Shown: piece by piece, positions 21,482 to 22,427 of the stretch
Layout of the letters: every line of letters starts with the position of its first letter
How positions within the stretch are numbered: position 1 is the first letter of the stretch
DNA from: a virus
Direction: 5' to 3' (one strand)
Virus record (IMG/VR): IMGVR_UViG_3300045135_001998
Coordinates: 1-22,427 of that record
DNA: 22,427 bases
Notes under the pieces: model-generated
Told to the model about the DNA's origin: nothing
Seen by the model: only the letters and a program-made list of their open reading frames with translations
Database searches by the model: none
Made by a program: the position numbers and the translations under genes

Positions 21482-22427
21482 TGCCTGCTTACCTCTGTGG
21501 TAGAAGCGTCTGGTTGAGAAATTGATAATGTTATATCGCCTACTGATATACTAACATCCGTTATAGTCTGTGGATTATTGCTGTCTAGACCCAATATTCT
21601 CCATACTTCTAGAAGTTTTGATAACACTTCAGTATTTGTAGATTGCGTAGTACTATTTATATTAGTTACAGTATTATTAATCGAAGTTACATCTGTAGAT
21701 ACAAGGTTTAGTGAAGTTTGTAAGCTGTTTAAAAGAGCTTGATTTTCTACTGTATCTAATCCTACTCCTTCAATAGTTACCTGTAAATTATTCGTATAGC
21801 CTACAATACTAGTAATATTAGTAGATACTGTATCTACTTTATTATGTAAACTAGTAAGAGAAGATTCAACAGTATCAGTATTAGTATAGACTAAATCAAC
21901 CATAGACTCTACATCAGTAAGAGTAGTTCCTATAGCTGTAATATTACTTGATACCAGAGATAGTTTACTGTCTAAATTACTCGTATTATTATCTATTGTC
22001 ACTATATTAACCGAAGCAGTATCTACTTTATTATGTAAACTAGTAAGAGAAGATTCAACAGTATCAGTATTAGTATAGACTAAATCAACCATAGAACCGA
22101 CATTACTAACATTAGTATCTATAGTATTAACTGTAAGTGCTACTGCATCTATCTTATTTTCTAAGACAGTAACATCTGTATCAGTATTTAATATTGTATC
22201 AACATTAGTATTAATTGTATTGACAGTAGTAGTTACATAGTCTAGTTTAGTTTCTAAGTTACTAGTATTACCATTTATATTTACTACATTTGTTGATATG
22301 GTATCTACTTTATTATGTAAACTAGTAAGAGAAGATTCAACAGTATCAGTATTAGTATAGACTAAATCAACCATAGAACCGACATTACTAACATTAGTAT
22401 CTATAGTATTAACTGTAAGTGCTACTG
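21478..22427 (-). CDS. Repeat-rich coiled-coil fibre-like protein, C-terminal part
   Basis: 315 residues are visible; the frame is open to the window edge (VALTVNTIDTNVSNVGS precedes the first internal Met), so the true start lies outside. The sequence is a series of 3-4 hydrophobic repeats rich in Asn, Thr, Asp and Val (VDTISTNVVNINGNTSNLET), typical of trimeric fibre coiled coils. It contains three copies of the segment DLVYTNTDTVESSLTSLHNK. Near the end LLEVWRILGLDSNNPQTIT resembles a motif seen in phage structural proteins. There is no signal or membrane segment. It is probably a tail fibre or other virion protein of the late module, transcribed opposite to the replication genes. Confidence 0.75.
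   Translation of the reverse strand, partial: VALTVNTIDTNVSNVGSMVDLVYTNTDTVESSLTSLHNKVDTISTNVVNINGNTSNLETKLDYVTTTVNTINTNVDTILNTDTDVTVLENKIDAVALTVNTIDTNVSNVGSMVDLVYTNTDTVESSLTSLHNKVDTASVNIVTIDNNTSNLDSKLSLVSSNITAIGTTLTDVESMVDLVYTNTDTVESSLTSLHNKVDTVSTNITSIVGYTNNLQVTIEGVGLDTVENQALLNSLQTSLNLVSTDVTSINNTVTNINSTTQSTNTEVLSKLLEVWRILGLDSNNPQTITDVSISVGDITLSISQPDASTTEVSRQ
21830..21906 (-). repeat. 77-bp repeat, copy 1, in fibre-like gene
   Basis: Identical by eye to 22019-22095 and 22301-22377. It encodes the VDT...TNTDTVESSLTSLHNK block. Distance to copy 2 is 189 bp (63 codons), in frame. Confidence 0.9.
22019..22145 (-). repeat. Repeat, copy 2, extended to 127 bp
   Basis: Contains the 77-bp unit (22019-22095) plus 50 bp that also match copy 3. 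Distance to copy 3 is 282 bp (94 codons), in frame. Confidence 0.9.
22301..22427 (-). repeat. Repeat, copy 3, at least 127 bp, cut by window end
   Basis: Identical by eye to 22019-22145 over all visible bases. Identity continues to the last base of the window, so the repeat is longer than seen. Confidence 0.9.

Noticed and set aside
21830-22427. CRISPR array
   Set aside because: The repeats are long, in frame, coding and at unequal distances, with no spacers.
1-22427. tRNA or rRNA genes, integrase or attachment sites, insertion sequences
   Set aside because: I saw no cloverleaf with a TTC-arm, no integrase or transposase motifs and no terminal inverted repeats. Nothing to support any of them.

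Overview
The window looks like the early/middle replication region of a T5-like tailed phage (siphovirus type). The host is probably a gammaproteobacterium, possibly marine, but host identity is inference. The T5 assignment rests on a gene set and order recalled from T5: a two-subunit NAD+-dependent DNA ligase, a D5-like abundant DNA-binding protein, DnaB-like helicase, primase, family-A DNA polymerase, D10-like SF2 helicase, SbcD/SbcC-like recombination nuclease, D15-like flap endonuclease, class Ia ribonucleotide reductase and a PC4-like ssDNA-binding protein. The DNA is AT-rich, almost wholly coding, and most genes abut or overlap by 1-41 nt.

Layout. 1-1704: end of an unknown gene, a MazG-type nucleotide hydrolase, a helix-turn-helix protein and a PD-(D/E)XK nuclease. 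1700-2901: promoter, a small DNA-binding-type protein closed by a stem-loop, an unknown protein and the PC4 homologue. 2905-5491: ligase catalytic subunit and ligase zinc-finger/HhH/BRCT subunit, each with its own promoter, then the D5-like protein and a second related stem-loop. 5512-13001: replicative helicase, two small unknown genes, primase, polymerase, an unknown gene, PhoH-like ATPase and D10-like helicase. 13013-18202: unknown gene, ssDNA-binding protein, SbcD, SbcC, a 51-codon gene, Hjc-like resolvase and flap endonuclease. 18192-21161: NrdA, NrdB and a small coiled-coil protein. A bidirectional terminator at 21147-21171 separates this rightward block from leftward structural genes: a small unknown protein and the C-terminal part of a repeat-rich, probably coiled-coil fibre-like protein running off the window end.

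How it works together: the nucleotide hydrolase and ribonucleotide reductase shape dNTP supply. Helicase, primase, polymerase and SSB form the replisome. PC4-like protein, SbcCD, D10-like helicase, resolvase, flap nuclease and ligase handle recombination-dependent replication and repair. Five near-identical sigma70-type promoters drive the block.

The most interesting unexplained signal is a G-rich word, (A)GCGGGGTC. It occurs five times, only on the + strand, inside unrelated genes and in different reading frames. It resembles the T5 nick-site consensus as I remember it (RGCGCGGTG), so it may mark site-specific single-strand interruptions in this phage.
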